Source: Actinomycetes bacterium (GTDB taxonomy: Bacteria; Actinomycetota; Actinomycetes; Actinomycetales; Cellulomonadaceae). From it: a stretch of DNA of 33,705 nt. Below are positions 6,239-17,042 of the stretch, piece after piece. A model generated the notes under the pieces. That model searched no databases. It saw only the letters and a program-made list of their open reading frames with translations, and was not told the origin of the DNA. The stretch is taken from assembly GCA_023438885.1 (NCBI GenBank), contig JAEXPS010000016.1:1-33705 (forward strand), written 5' to 3'. The position numbers and the translations under genes were made by a program. The stretch's first letter is position 1. Each line of letters starts with the position of its first letter.

Positions 6239-7215
6239 GGCACTTGCTCTCGGCCAAGGACCTGACGCGCGACGAGGCCGTGCTGGTCCTGGACACCGCT
6301 GCGCAGATGGCGGCGACGCAGTCGAGGGAGATCAAGAAGCTGCCGACCCTGCGCGGCCGCACGGTGGTCAACCTCTTCTTCGAGGACTCCACGCGCACCC
6401 GGATCTCCTTCGAGACGGCGGCGAAGCGTCTCTCCGCCGACGTCATCAACTTCTCGGCCAAGGGTTCCAGCGTCTCCAAGGGCGAGAGCCTCAAGGACAC
6501 GGCGTTGACCCTGCAGGCGATGGGCGCGGACGCCGTGGTGATCCGTCACCAGGCCTCCGGCGCGCCGCACCGGCTGGCGCACGGCGGCTGGATCGACACC
6601 ACGGTGGTCAACGCCGGCGACGGCACCCACCAGCACCCGACCCAGGCGCTCCTCGACGCCTTCACGATCCGGCGGCACCTGCGCGGGGGCGCCGGAGACC
6701 TCGGGGGTCTCCACGTGGCGATCGTCGGCGACGTGCTGCACAGCCGGGTGGCGCGCTCCAACGTGGACCTCCTGTCGACCCTCGGCGCTCGAGTGACGCT
6801 GGTCGCCCCCCCGACGCTGCTTCCGGTGGGAGTCGAGACCTGGCCGTGCGCGGTGGACTACCACCTGGACGCCGCCCTCGCCGCCGCGCCCGATGCGGTG
6901 ATGATGCTGCGTGTGCAGCGCGAGCGGATGTCGAGTGCGGGCGGAGGCTTCTTCCCGAGCGCCCTGGAGTACGCCCGCCTCTACGGGCTCGACGCGCGCC
7001 GCCTGGCGGCACTGCCCGACCACGCGATCGTCATGCACCCCGGCCCGATGAACCGGGGCCTGGAGATCTCCGCCGACGCCGCCGACTCGCCGCGATCCGT
7101 CGTGGTGGAGCAGGTGGCCAACGGGGTCGCGGTCCGCATGGCGGTCCTCTATCTCCTGCTGACCGGCGCCACCACCTCGGCACCGGTCGCCGACGAAGCG
7201 AAGGTGAGCGCATGA
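6235..7215 (+). CDS. pyrB: Aspartate carbamoyltransferase catalytic subunit
   Basis: ATCase condenses carbamoyl phosphate with aspartate, the committed step of pyrimidine synthesis. The 326-residue protein has the carbamoyl-phosphate loop EDSTRTRISFE, the SVSKGESLKDT 80s-loop with its Ser and Lys, HPTQALLDAFTI, MMLRVQRER and VMHPGPMNRGLEI. No pyrI regulatory-subunit gene is adjacent, so it is likely an unregulated catalytic trimer or a complex with the following dihydroorotase, as seen in some other bacteria; the latter is inference. It overlaps both pyrR and pyrC by 4 bases. Confidence 0.97.
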   Translation: MRHLLSAKDLTRDEAVLVLDTAAQMAATQSREIKKLPTLRGRTVVNLFFEDSTRTRISFETAAKRLSADVINFSAKGSSVSKGESLKDTALTLQAMGADAVVIRHQASGAPHRLAHGGWIDTTVVNAGDGTHQHPTQALLDAFTIRRHLRGGAGDLGGLHVAIVGDVLHSRVARSNVDLLSTLGARVTLVAPPTLLPVGVETWPCAVDYHLDAALAAAPDAVMMLRVQRERMSSAGGGFFPSALEYARLYGLDARRLAALPDHAIVMHPGPMNRGLEISADAADSPRSVVVEQVANGVAVRMAVLYLLLTGATTSAPVADEAKVSA

Positions 7216-8528
7216 GCGCCCGCTACCTGCTCCAGGGCGTCGCGCCGCTGGGCGGTGAGCCGATCGACGTCCTTCTCGCGGACGGTGTCGTCGCCGCGAT
7301 GGGAACGGACCTGGCGCCCGACGAGTCCACGGTGGTGATCGACGCGAGCGGCCTGGTGCTGCTGCCTGGGCTCGTCGACCTGCACACCCACCTGCGTGAG
7401 CCGGGCCGAGAAGACGCGGAGACCGTCGAGACCGGCACGCGGGCCGCTGCGCTCGGGGGGTACACAGCCGTCCACGCGATGGCCAACACCAGCCCGGTGG
7501 CGGACACCGCCGGCGTCGTGGAGCAGGTGTGGCGGCTGGGGCGCGACTCCGGATGGGTGGACGTGCACCCCGTGGGGGCCGTGACGGTGAACCTCGACGG
7601 CGAACGCCTCGCCGAGCTCGGCGCGATGGCCGCCTCGGCCGCGCGCGTGCGGGTGTTCTCCGACGACGGCCGCTGCGTGCACGACCCGGTGGTGATGCGC
7701 CGCGCCCTCGAGTACGTCAAGGCGTTCGACGGCGTGGTCGCCCAGCACGCCCAGGAGCCGAGGCTGACGGAGAACGCCCAGCTGCACGAGGGCGCCGTCT
7801 CCGCCGAGCTGGGCCTCGCCGGGTGGCCGGCGGTCGCCGAGGAGGCGATCATCGCTCGCGACGTCCTGCTGGCCGAGCATGTGGGCAGCCGGTTGCACGT
7901 GCTGCACGTCTCGACGGCCGGCAGCGTCGAGATCATCCGGTGGGCGAAGGGCCGCGGCATCGCCGTCACGGCCGAGGCCACGCCGCACCACCTGCTCCTC
8001 ACCGACGAGCACGCCCGCGGCTACGACCCGGTGTTCAAGGTCAACCCGCCGTTGCGCACCGCGGCGGACGTCGAGGCCGTACGCGCCGGGCTGGCCGACG
8101 GCACCATCGACACCGTCGGCACGGACCACGCTCCGCACCCGCGCGAGGACAAGGACTGCGAGTGGGCGGCGGCCGTCTTCGGCATGACCGGCCTCGAGAC
8201 GGCACTGTCCGTGGTCCAGGCGACGATGGTCGACACCGGCCGCATGACGTGGGCGGACGTCGCCCGGGTGATGTCGTCGGCCCCCGCACGGATCGGCAGG
8301 GTCGACCGGGAGCAGGGCCGGCCGATCGCCGTCGGCGAGCCGGCCAACCTCGTGCTGGTGGACCCGGCAGCCCGTCGCGTGGTCGACCCCGCGACGCAGG
8401 CGAGCAAGAGTGTCAACTCGCCGTACCGCGGGATGACGCTGCCCGGAGCGGTCGTGGCGACGTTCCTGCGGGGAAGAGCCACCGTGCTGGACGGCCGGCT
8501 GGTCGAGGACGCGGAGGTGAGCGCGTAG
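7212..8528 (+). CDS. pyrC: Dihydroorotase (class I)
   Basis: Dihydroorotase cyclises N-carbamoyl-aspartate to dihydroorotate. The 438-residue length and motifs are those of the class I (long) form. They are GLVDLHTHLREPG with the HxH metal pair, AMANTSPVAD, VAQHAQEP, LHVLHVSTAG, and GTDHAPH with the catalytic aspartate. The ATG at 7212 sits in an ATGA overlap with the pyrB stop, which decides the start; the frame is open much further upstream but that is pyrR/pyrB shadow. The TAG stop shares one base with the GTG of the next gene. Confidence 0.97.
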   Translation: MSARYLLQGVAPLGGEPIDVLLADGVVAAMGTDLAPDESTVVIDASGLVLLPGLVDLHTHLREPGREDAETVETGTRAAALGGYTAVHAMANTSPVADTAGVVEQVWRLGRDSGWVDVHPVGAVTVNLDGERLAELGAMAASAARVRVFSDDGRCVHDPVVMRRALEYVKAFDGVVAQHAQEPRLTENAQLHEGAVSAELGLAGWPAVAEEAIIARDVLLAEHVGSRLHVLHVSTAGSVEIIRWAKGRGIAVTAEATPHHLLLTDEHARGYDPVFKVNPPLRTAADVEAVRAGLADGTIDTVGTDHAPHPREDKDCEWAAAVFGMTGLETALSVVQATMVDTGRMTWADVARVMSSAPARIGRVDREQGRPIAVGEPANLVLVDPAARRVVDPATQASKSVNSPYRGMTLPGAVVATFLRGRATVLDGRLVEDAEVSA

Positions 8529-9034
8529 TGCCGACGTGGGCATCCGTGACGATCCTCGCCGCCGTCGCGGCGGCGGCCGGGTGGGGGATGTGGCGCGGCT
8601 GGCGCAACCGCGCTCGGTCGTCGGCCACCGCGATCCCGGCCCTTCCGGACGCGCCGAAGGACATCGGGCCCACCCGGCTCGGCCCGCTCGAGGCAACCTA
8701 CGTCTCGTCGACGACCGCCGGCGACTGGCTGGACCGCGTGGCCGCACACGGCCTCGGCGCACGCTCCTCGGCCCAGGTCGAGGTCCACGACGCCGGCGTG
8801 CTGCTGCGCCGCCAGGGCGTCGCCGACGTGTTCATCCCGAGTGCCGCACTCCGCGCGGTCGGCACCGCGCCGGGGATGGCCGGCAAGTTCATGGGCGGCG
8901 ACGCGCTCGTCGTCCTCACCTGGTCGCCGGCCGGCGACCACCTGCTCGACACCGGTCTGCTGGTGCGGCACCGCAGTGAACGACCCGCCCTCGTCGAGGC
9001 CGTGCAGGCCCTGATCCCCCAGGAGGCCGCATGA
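8528..9034 (+). CDS. Membrane-anchored protein of the pyr operon (Rv1382-like position)
   Basis: This 168-residue protein is of unknown function. It starts with a hydrophobic helix (about residues 6-24, VTILAAVAAAAGWGMW) followed by arginines, indicating an N-terminal membrane anchor with a cytoplasmic remainder. The soluble part is rich in short strands and reads like a PH-type beta-barrel, with PTRLGPLEATYVSST, VEVHDAGVLLRRQG and VFIPSAALRAV segments. Mycobacterium tuberculosis has a membrane protein gene (Rv1382) at the same place between pyrC and carA, so the position is old. GTG start with a one-base overlap with the pyrC stop; the stop overlaps carA. The fold assignment is tentative. 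Confidence 0.8.
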   Translation: MPTWASVTILAAVAAAAGWGMWRGWRNRARSSATAIPALPDAPKDIGPTRLGPLEATYVSSTTAGDWLDRVAAHGLGARSSAQVEVHDAGVLLRRQGVADVFIPSAALRAVGTAPGMAGKFMGGDALVVLTWSPAGDHLLDTGLLVRHRSERPALVEAVQALIPQEAA

Positions 9035-10229
9035 TGTCGCCGGACCTGACGACGACCGCCCTGCTCGTCCTCGAGGACGGCCGCACCTTCCGCGGAGACG
9101 CCTACGGCGCGGTGGGCAGCACTCTGGGCGAGATCGTCTTCGCCACCGGGATGACCGGATACCAGGAGACGCTGACCGACCCGAGCTACCACCGCCAGAT
9201 CGTCGTGATGACCGCGCCGCACATCGGCAACACGGGGGTCAACGACGAGGACCCCGAGTCCGGCCGCATCTGGGTCGCCGGGTACGTGGTGCGCGACCCC
9301 GCGCGCCGCTCGTCGAGCTGGCGTGCCCGCCGCACGCTGGACGACGAGCTCGTCGCGCAGGGGATCGTCGGGATCAGTGCCATCGACACCCGGGCTCTGA
9401 CGCGCCACCTGCGCGAGCGCGGTGCGATGCGGGCAGGGATCTTCTCCGGGTCGGCGCTGCTCGACGAGACCGGCCAGGCCCGCCCGGTCGACGAGCTGCT
9501 CGCCGAGGTGCTGGCGGCGCCGCAGATGTCCGGGGCGGACCTGGCGGGCGAGGTGTCGACCGCCGACGCTTACGTGGTGGCCGCGCGGGGCCCGGACGGG
9601 TCGCCGCTGGCCGAGCCGTTGGCGCGCGTCGCTGCCGTGGACCTCGGCATCAAGGCGATGACTCCGCAGCGGATGTCCGAGCGAGGCATCGAGGTCCACG
9701 TGCTGCCCGCGACGGCGACGATCGACGACGTGCTGGCCACCAGACCCGACGGGGTGTTCTTCTCCAACGGGCCGGGCGACCCGGGCGCGGCGGTCCACGA
9801 GGTCGAGCTGCTGCGGGAGGTGCTGGACCGCAGGATCCCGTTCTTCGGCATCTGCTACGGCAACCAGATCTTCGGCCGGGCGCTCGGGTTCGGCACGTAC
9901 AAGCTGACCTTCGGCCACCGGGGCGTGAACCAGCCCGTGGTCGACCGCACCACGGGCAAGGTGGAGATCACCGCGCACAACCACGGCTTCGCGGTCGACG
10001 CACCCCGGGAGACCGAGGTGGTCGCACCCCACGACGGCGGCCGGTACGGGAGGGTGCGGGTGTCGCACGTCGACCTCAACGACGACGTGGTGGAAGGCCT
10101 CGAGGCGCTCGACCTGCCCGCGTTCTCGGTGCAGTACCACCCGGAGGCGGCCGCCGGGCCTCATGACGCCGCCTACCTGTTCGACCGGTTCCTCACCCTC
10201 ATGACGCCGACGACGAAGGATGCCGCCTG

Positions 10230-10230
<1 letters not shown>
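9031..10230 (+). CDS. carA: Carbamoyl phosphate synthase small subunit (glutaminase)
   Basis: CarA hydrolyses glutamine and passes ammonia to CarB for carbamoyl phosphate, used for both pyrimidines and arginine. The 399-residue protein has the N-terminal CPSase domain (LVLEDGRTFRGDAYGA, TGMTGYQETLTDPSY) and a C-terminal class I glutamine amidotransferase domain. In the latter the nucleophile is C275 in GICYGNQ, and H370 and E372 lie in YHPEA. Two ATGs are possible, 9031 and 9034; AGGAGG (9021-9026) is 4 bases before the first and 7 before the second, so 9034 may be the real start. It shares one base with carB (TGATG). Confidence 0.97.
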
Positions 10231-13567
<3,337 letters not shown>

Positions 13568-13571
<4 letters not shown>

Positions 13572-14428
13572 CCGCGCCGTTCGGCGCCCGACTCGCCGAG
13601 GCGATGGCGGCACTCGGGCCGCTGTGCGTGGGCATCGACCCGCACCCGTCGCTCCTCGCCGCCTGGGGGCTGCCCGACGACCCCGACGGCCTGCGCCGTT
13701 TCGCCCTGACCACCGTCGAGGCGGTGGCCGGTGTGGTGCCGGCGACCAAGCCGCAGGCGGCGTTCTTCGAGCGCCACGGCTCGGCCGGTGTCGCCGTGCT
13801 CGAGGAGCTGATCGCGACCGCGCGGCAGGCCGGCCTGCTCGTCGTCGTCGACGCGAAGCGGGGCGACATCGGCTCCACGATGGCGGCCTATGCGGACGCC
13901 TTCCTGCGTGACGGCTCGCCCCTCGCCGGCGATGCGCTGACGGTCTCCCCGTACCTCGGTTTCGGCTCGCTGGCGCCGGCGGTGGCGACAGCGGGGGAGA
14001 GCGGCCGGGGACTGTTCGTGCTGGCCCTGACGTCGAACCCGGAGGGTCCGGGCGTCCAGCACGCCCGCGCCGCCGACGGGACACCGGTCGCCGTCGCGGT
14101 CGCCCGCGCCGCGGCCGAGCTCAACGCCGCGGAGCTGGCCCGCACCGGCGGCACGCTGGGGTCTGTGGGGCTCGTCGTCGGCGCGACCACCGGCGATGCG
14201 GCCGCCCGGATCGGCCTCGACCTGGCCGCTGTCCGTGGGCCTCTGCTCGCACCCGGTGTCGGAGCCCAGGGGGCAGGGCCGAGCGAGCTGGCCGCCGTGT
14301 TCAGCGACGCCCGCTCCGCCGTTCTCGCTGCGTCGTCGCGCGGTGTGCTCGCAGCCGGCCCGGACCGTGTGGCGCTGCGCGACGCGGCCCGACGGGCGCG
14401 CGACGAGGCAGCCGCCGCCCTGTCCTGA
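13568..14428 (+). CDS. pyrF: Orotidine 5'-phosphate decarboxylase (type 2)
   Basis: This enzyme decarboxylates OMP to UMP, the last step of the pathway. The 286-residue length is that of the type 2 family. LCVGIDPHP near the N-terminus binds substrate, and the catalytic Asp-Lys pair lies in VVDAKRGDIGST with D95 and K97. VSPYLGFGSL and LAPGVGAQG are further signatures. The GTG overlaps the carB stop (GTGA). pyrD and pyrE, needed between pyrC and pyrF in the pathway, are not in the window. Downstream are 163 bases with no gene; they contain a direct repeat of TCCTGAGGC (14423 and 14435) and the mihF promoter, but no T-tract terminator. Confidence 0.96.
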
Positions 14429-14506
14429 GGCAGTTCCTGAGGCGGCATCGAATCGTTTCGGCGGTGTCTCTCCTGGTCAGATCGCACCCCGCTGCGCCGC
14501 GTCGCG

Positions 14507-14535
14507 TTGCCGACAGCCGTGACGGTCGCTAGGTT
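14507..14535 (+). promoter_or_regulatory. mihF promoter
   Basis: TTGCCG (14507-14512) and TAGGTT (14530-14535) stand exactly 17 bases apart, the best sigma-70-type promoter in the window. Transcription would begin near 14542 and give a leader of about 50 nucleotides ending in GAGAAGG (14577-14583), 8 bases before the chosen mihF start. Confidence 0.7.
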
Positions 14536-14591
14536 CGATCACGATTCCGCGGCAGGCGGGATCCCGGCCCAAAGACGAGAAGGTGACGCGC

Positions 14592-14903
14592 GTGGCTCTC
14601 CCCCCGCTGACTCCAGAACAGCGCGCAGCAGCGCTCGAGAAGGCCGCCGCCGCCCGGCAGGCCCGTGCCGAGGTCAAGAACCGCCTCAAGTACTCCCAGG
14701 GCTCGTTGAGCGACGTCATCGAGCAGGGCCAGAAGGACGAGACGATCGGCAAGCTCAAGGTCGTCTCCCTCCTGGAGTCCCTGCCCGGTGTCGGCAAGGT
14801 CAAGGCCCGGGCGATCATGGCCGACATCGGCATCTCGGAGACCCGGCGTGTGCGCGGCCTCGGCCCGCACCAGGTCAAGGCCCTCGTCGACCGCTTCGGC
14901 TGA
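14592..14903 (+). CDS. mihF: Integration host factor, actinobacterial type (mIHF)
   Basis: mIHF is a small nucleoid-associated DNA-binding and bending protein of Actinobacteria, unrelated to the E. coli IHF subunits, needed for phage integration and chromosome organisation. The 103-residue product begins MALPPLTPEQRAAALEKAA, the classic family start. It has basic helices (RQARAEVKNRLK) and the helix-two-turn-helix-like SLPGVGKVKARAIMADIG with ETRRVRGLG. GTG 14592 is preferred because GAGAAGG lies 8 bases upstream and the family usually begins here; a GTG at 14583 in the same frame would overlap that ribosome binding site. Position directly before gmk is conserved in Actinobacteria. Confidence 0.93.
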   Translation: MALPPLTPEQRAAALEKAAAARQARAEVKNRLKYSQGSLSDVIEQGQKDETIGKLKVVSLLESLPGVGKVKARAIMADIGISETRRVRGLGPHQVKALVDRFG

Positions 14904-14910
14904 TCGGGCT

Positions 14911-15486
14911 GTGCCTGCCCGATTGACGGTGCTGGCGGGCCCGACGGCCGTCGGCAAAGGGACGGTGTCGGCGGACGTACGCGCCCGCTATCCGCAGGTC
15001 TGGCTCTCGGTCTCGGCGACCACGCGCCCACCGCGGCCCGGTGAGATCGACGGCGTGCACTACTGCTTCGTCTCGGACGACGAGTTCGACAGGATGATCG
15101 ACTCGGGCGCCCTGCTGGAGTGGGCACTCGTGCACGGCCGCCACCGCTACGGCACGCCGCGCGGCCCGGTGGTCGAGCGCCTAGCGGCGGGCACGCCCGT
15201 GCTGCTGGAGATCGACCTCCAGGGGGCCCGGCAGGTGCGTGCACGCATGCCCGAGGCGAGGTTCGTCTTCCTCGCCCCGCCCTCGTGGGACGAGCTGGTG
15301 CGCCGGCTCGTCGGGCGCGGTACGGAGGGCCCCGAGGAGCGCGAGCGGCGCCTGGCGACCGCCCGTGTCGAGATGGCCGCGGAGCCGGAGTTCGACCATG
15401 TGATCGTCAACGACGACGTGCACCGCGCCACGGACGCGCTCGTCGCGGTGATGGGCCTGCCCGTCGCGCACGACGTCGCAGGCTAG
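14911..15486 (+). CDS. gmk: Guanylate kinase
   Basis: Guanylate kinase phosphorylates GMP to GDP with ATP. The 191-residue protein has a P-loop AGPTAVGKGT (residues 9-18), in which the usual GPSG is GPTA, and the GMP-binding VSATTRPPRPGEIDGVHY. GALLEWALVHGRHRYGTP and LEIDLQGARQVR are further family segments. The GTG at 14911 is chosen because homology starts within a few residues (ARLTVLAGP) and mihF ends 7 bases before; the frame is open upstream but only as shadow of mihF. Its TAG stop lies inside the TAGACT that probably serves as the rpoZ -10 box. Confidence 0.95.
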   Translation: MPARLTVLAGPTAVGKGTVSADVRARYPQVWLSVSATTRPPRPGEIDGVHYCFVSDDEFDRMIDSGALLEWALVHGRHRYGTPRGPVVERLAAGTPVLLEIDLQGARQVRARMPEARFVFLAPPSWDELVRRLVGRGTEGPEERERRLATARVEMAAEPEFDHVIVNDDVHRATDALVAVMGLPVAHDVAG

Positions 15487-15489
15487 ACT
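15484..15489 (+). promoter_or_regulatory. Putative -10 box (TAGACT) for rpoZ, sharing gmk stop
   Basis: TAGACT begins with the gmk stop codon itself. A start near 15496 gives a leader of about 32 bases with GGGAGA (15515-15520) before the rpoZ GTG. No clear -35 box is seen. Confidence 0.4.
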
Positions 15490-15527
15490 GGTGTCGAACC
15501 CCCTCTGATCTCTTGGGAGACCCCATC

Positions 15528-15791
15528 GTGTCCGGAACCGTCGCCCAGCCCACGGGCATCACCGACCCGCCGATCGACGACCTGCTCGAGCGCGCGGACT
15601 CCAAGTACGCCCTCGTGCTGTTCAGCGCGAAGCGCGCCCGGCAGATCAACGCGTACTACGCACAGCTCAACGAGGGACTGCTCGAGTACGTGGGCCCGCT
15701 GGTGGAGACCCGCCCGCAGGAGAAGCCGCTGTCGATCGCCATGCGCGAGATCGACAAGGGCCTGCTGACGATCATCCCCGGCGAGGACTGA
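15528..15791 (+). CDS. rpoZ: RNA polymerase omega subunit
   Basis: Omega wraps the C-terminal tail of beta-prime and helps assemble RNA polymerase. The 87-residue protein contains PIDDLLERADSKYALVLFSA and KRARQINAYY, the conserved omega core, followed by the actinobacterial LLEYVGPLVETRPQEKPL and a C-terminal MREIDKGLLTI. The GTG at 15528 follows GGGAGA (15515-15520) at 7 bases and yields a normal-length protein; the frame is open far upstream only as gmk shadow. The gmk-rpoZ-coaBC order is widespread in bacteria. Confidence 0.95.
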   Translation: MSGTVAQPTGITDPPIDDLLERADSKYALVLFSAKRARQINAYYAQLNEGLLEYVGPLVETRPQEKPLSIAMREIDKGLLTIIPGED

Positions 15792-15804
15792 CCCCGCCGC
15801 TTCC

Positions 15805-17007
15805 GTGCGCATCGTCCTGGGCGTCTCCGGCGGCATCGCCGCCTACAAGGCCGCGCTCCTGCTGCGCCTCCTCAAGGAGGCCGGCCACTCGGTCCGGGTG
15901 GTGCCGACGCGCGCTGCCCTGCAGTTCGTCGGGCGCGCCACGTGGGAGGCCCTCTCCGGAGAGCCCGCGACGCCGGAGGTCTTCGACGACGTCACGGGGG
16001 TCGCGCACGTCGCGCTCGGCCGCGACGCCGACCTGGTCGTCGTCGCTCCGGCGACGGCTGACGTGCTCGCGAGGGCCGCTGCCGGCATCGCCGACGACCT
16101 GCTGACGACCACGCTCCTGGTCGCGCAGTGTCCCGTGCTCGTGGCGCCGGCGATGCACACCCAGATGTGGCAGCACCCGGCCACGGTCGCCAACGTCGCG
16201 ACGTTGCGCGCACGGGGCGTGCACGTGCTGGAGCCCGCGTCCGGCCGTCTGACCGGCGCTGACAGCGGACCGGGCCGGTTGCCGGAGCCGGAGGAGATCG
16301 CGGCGGCGGCACTCGCGCTCGTGCGGCCGGTCGGCGACCTCGCCGGCCGGCGCGTCGTCGTGTCGGCGGGTGGCACGCGCGAGCCGCTCGACCCCGTGCG
16401 CTTCCTGGGCAACCGCTCCTCGGGACGCCAGGGGATCGCCCTGGCGAACGCCGCACGGCATCGCGGCGCCGCCGTCACCCTGGTCGCCGCCAACGTCTCG
16501 CTCCCGGTCGGCGCCGGGATCGACGTGGTCCCGGTGGAGACCGCCGAACAGCTGCGCGACGCCGTGCGCGCGGCCGCCAAGGACGCCGACGCCGTCGTCA
16601 TGGCCGCGGCGGTGGCCGACTTCCGACCGGCAGCGGCGGCCGCGGCGAAGATCAAGAAGCGGCCGGAGGGACCTCCGCCCGCACTCGAGCTCGTCGAGAC
16701 CCCCGACATCCTGCGGGAGCTGGTGGCCGACCGCCCTCGACCCGGCCAGGTGGTCATCGGATTTGCCGCCGAGACCGGCGATGCGCGCGGCGGCGTGCTG
16801 GACCACGGCCGTGAGAAGGCACGCCGCAAGGGTGCGGACCTGCTCGTCGTCAACGCGGTGGGCGAAGGCAAGGGCTTCGGCACGCCGGACAACGACGTGG
16901 TGATGCTCGACGCGACCGGCACGGAGGTCGCCCGCGCCGCCGGCAGCAAGGACGAGGTGGCCCACGCAGTCTGGGATGCGGTCGTCCCGTTGTTGTCACG
17001 TCCGTGA
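15805..17007 (+). CDS. coaBC: Phosphopantothenoylcysteine decarboxylase / synthetase
   Basis: The bifunctional CoaBC joins cysteine to 4'-phosphopantothenate (CoaB) and decarboxylates the product (CoaC), steps two and three of CoA synthesis. The 400-residue protein has an FMN-binding CoaC domain (residues 1-180) with GVSGGIAAYKA and the active-site His in GVAHVALGRDADL. The CoaB domain (185-400) has SAGGTREPLDPVRFLGN, AAAVADFRP and KIKK. Two CoaC motifs differ from the E. coli form: PAMN is PAMH (PAMHTQMW), and the flap that carries the catalytic cysteine reads GRLTGADSGPGRLPEP without a cysteine. I believe these are lineage features of Actinobacteria. GTG start, 13 bases after rpoZ. Confidence 0.95.
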   Translation: MRIVLGVSGGIAAYKAALLLRLLKEAGHSVRVVPTRAALQFVGRATWEALSGEPATPEVFDDVTGVAHVALGRDADLVVVAPATADVLARAAAGIADDLLTTTLLVAQCPVLVAPAMHTQMWQHPATVANVATLRARGVHVLEPASGRLTGADSGPGRLPEPEEIAAAALALVRPVGDLAGRRVVVSAGGTREPLDPVRFLGNRSSGRQGIALANAARHRGAAVTLVAANVSLPVGAGIDVVPVETAEQLRDAVRAAAKDADAVVMAAAVADFRPAAAAAAKIKKRPEGPPPALELVETPDILRELVADRPRPGQVVIGFAAETGDARGGVLDHGREKARRKGADLLVVNAVGEGKGFGTPDNDVVMLDATGTEVARAAGSKDEVAHAVWDAVVPLLSRP

Positions 17008-17008
17008 C
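16995..17008 (+). repeat. Palindrome GTCACG-tc-CGTGAC upstream of metK
   Basis: A perfect 6-base inverted repeat with a 2-base centre covers the last codons and stop of coaBC and ends about 21 bases before the metK -10 box, so it touches the expected -35 position. The centre is too short for an RNA hairpin with full pairing, so a protein-binding operator is more likely than a terminator. It could also be chance. Confidence 0.3.
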
Positions 17009-17029
17009 GGCCGCGCGCGAGGTGCGCGT

Positions 17030-17035
17030 TAGGCT
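17030..17035 (+). promoter_or_regulatory. Putative -10 box (TAGGCT) for leaderless metK
   Basis: TAGGCT ends 7 bases before GTG 17043, which is immediately followed by ATG 17046. There is no Shine-Dalgarno sequence before either codon. This fits a leaderless metK message starting on the GTG. Confidence 0.5.
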
Positions 17036-17042
17036 GCCCGGC

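Noticed and set aside
14411..14446. GCCGCC...GGCGGC inverted repeat and a TCCTGAGGC direct repeat around the pyrF stop, considered as a terminator
   Set aside because: The loop would be long, there is no T-tract, and part of it lies in coding sequence; not enough to call a terminator.
17004..17042. Earlier GTG 17004 as the metK start
   Set aside because: It overlaps coaBC, has no ribosome binding site, and adds residues without family homology; the -10 box at 17030 lies within it.
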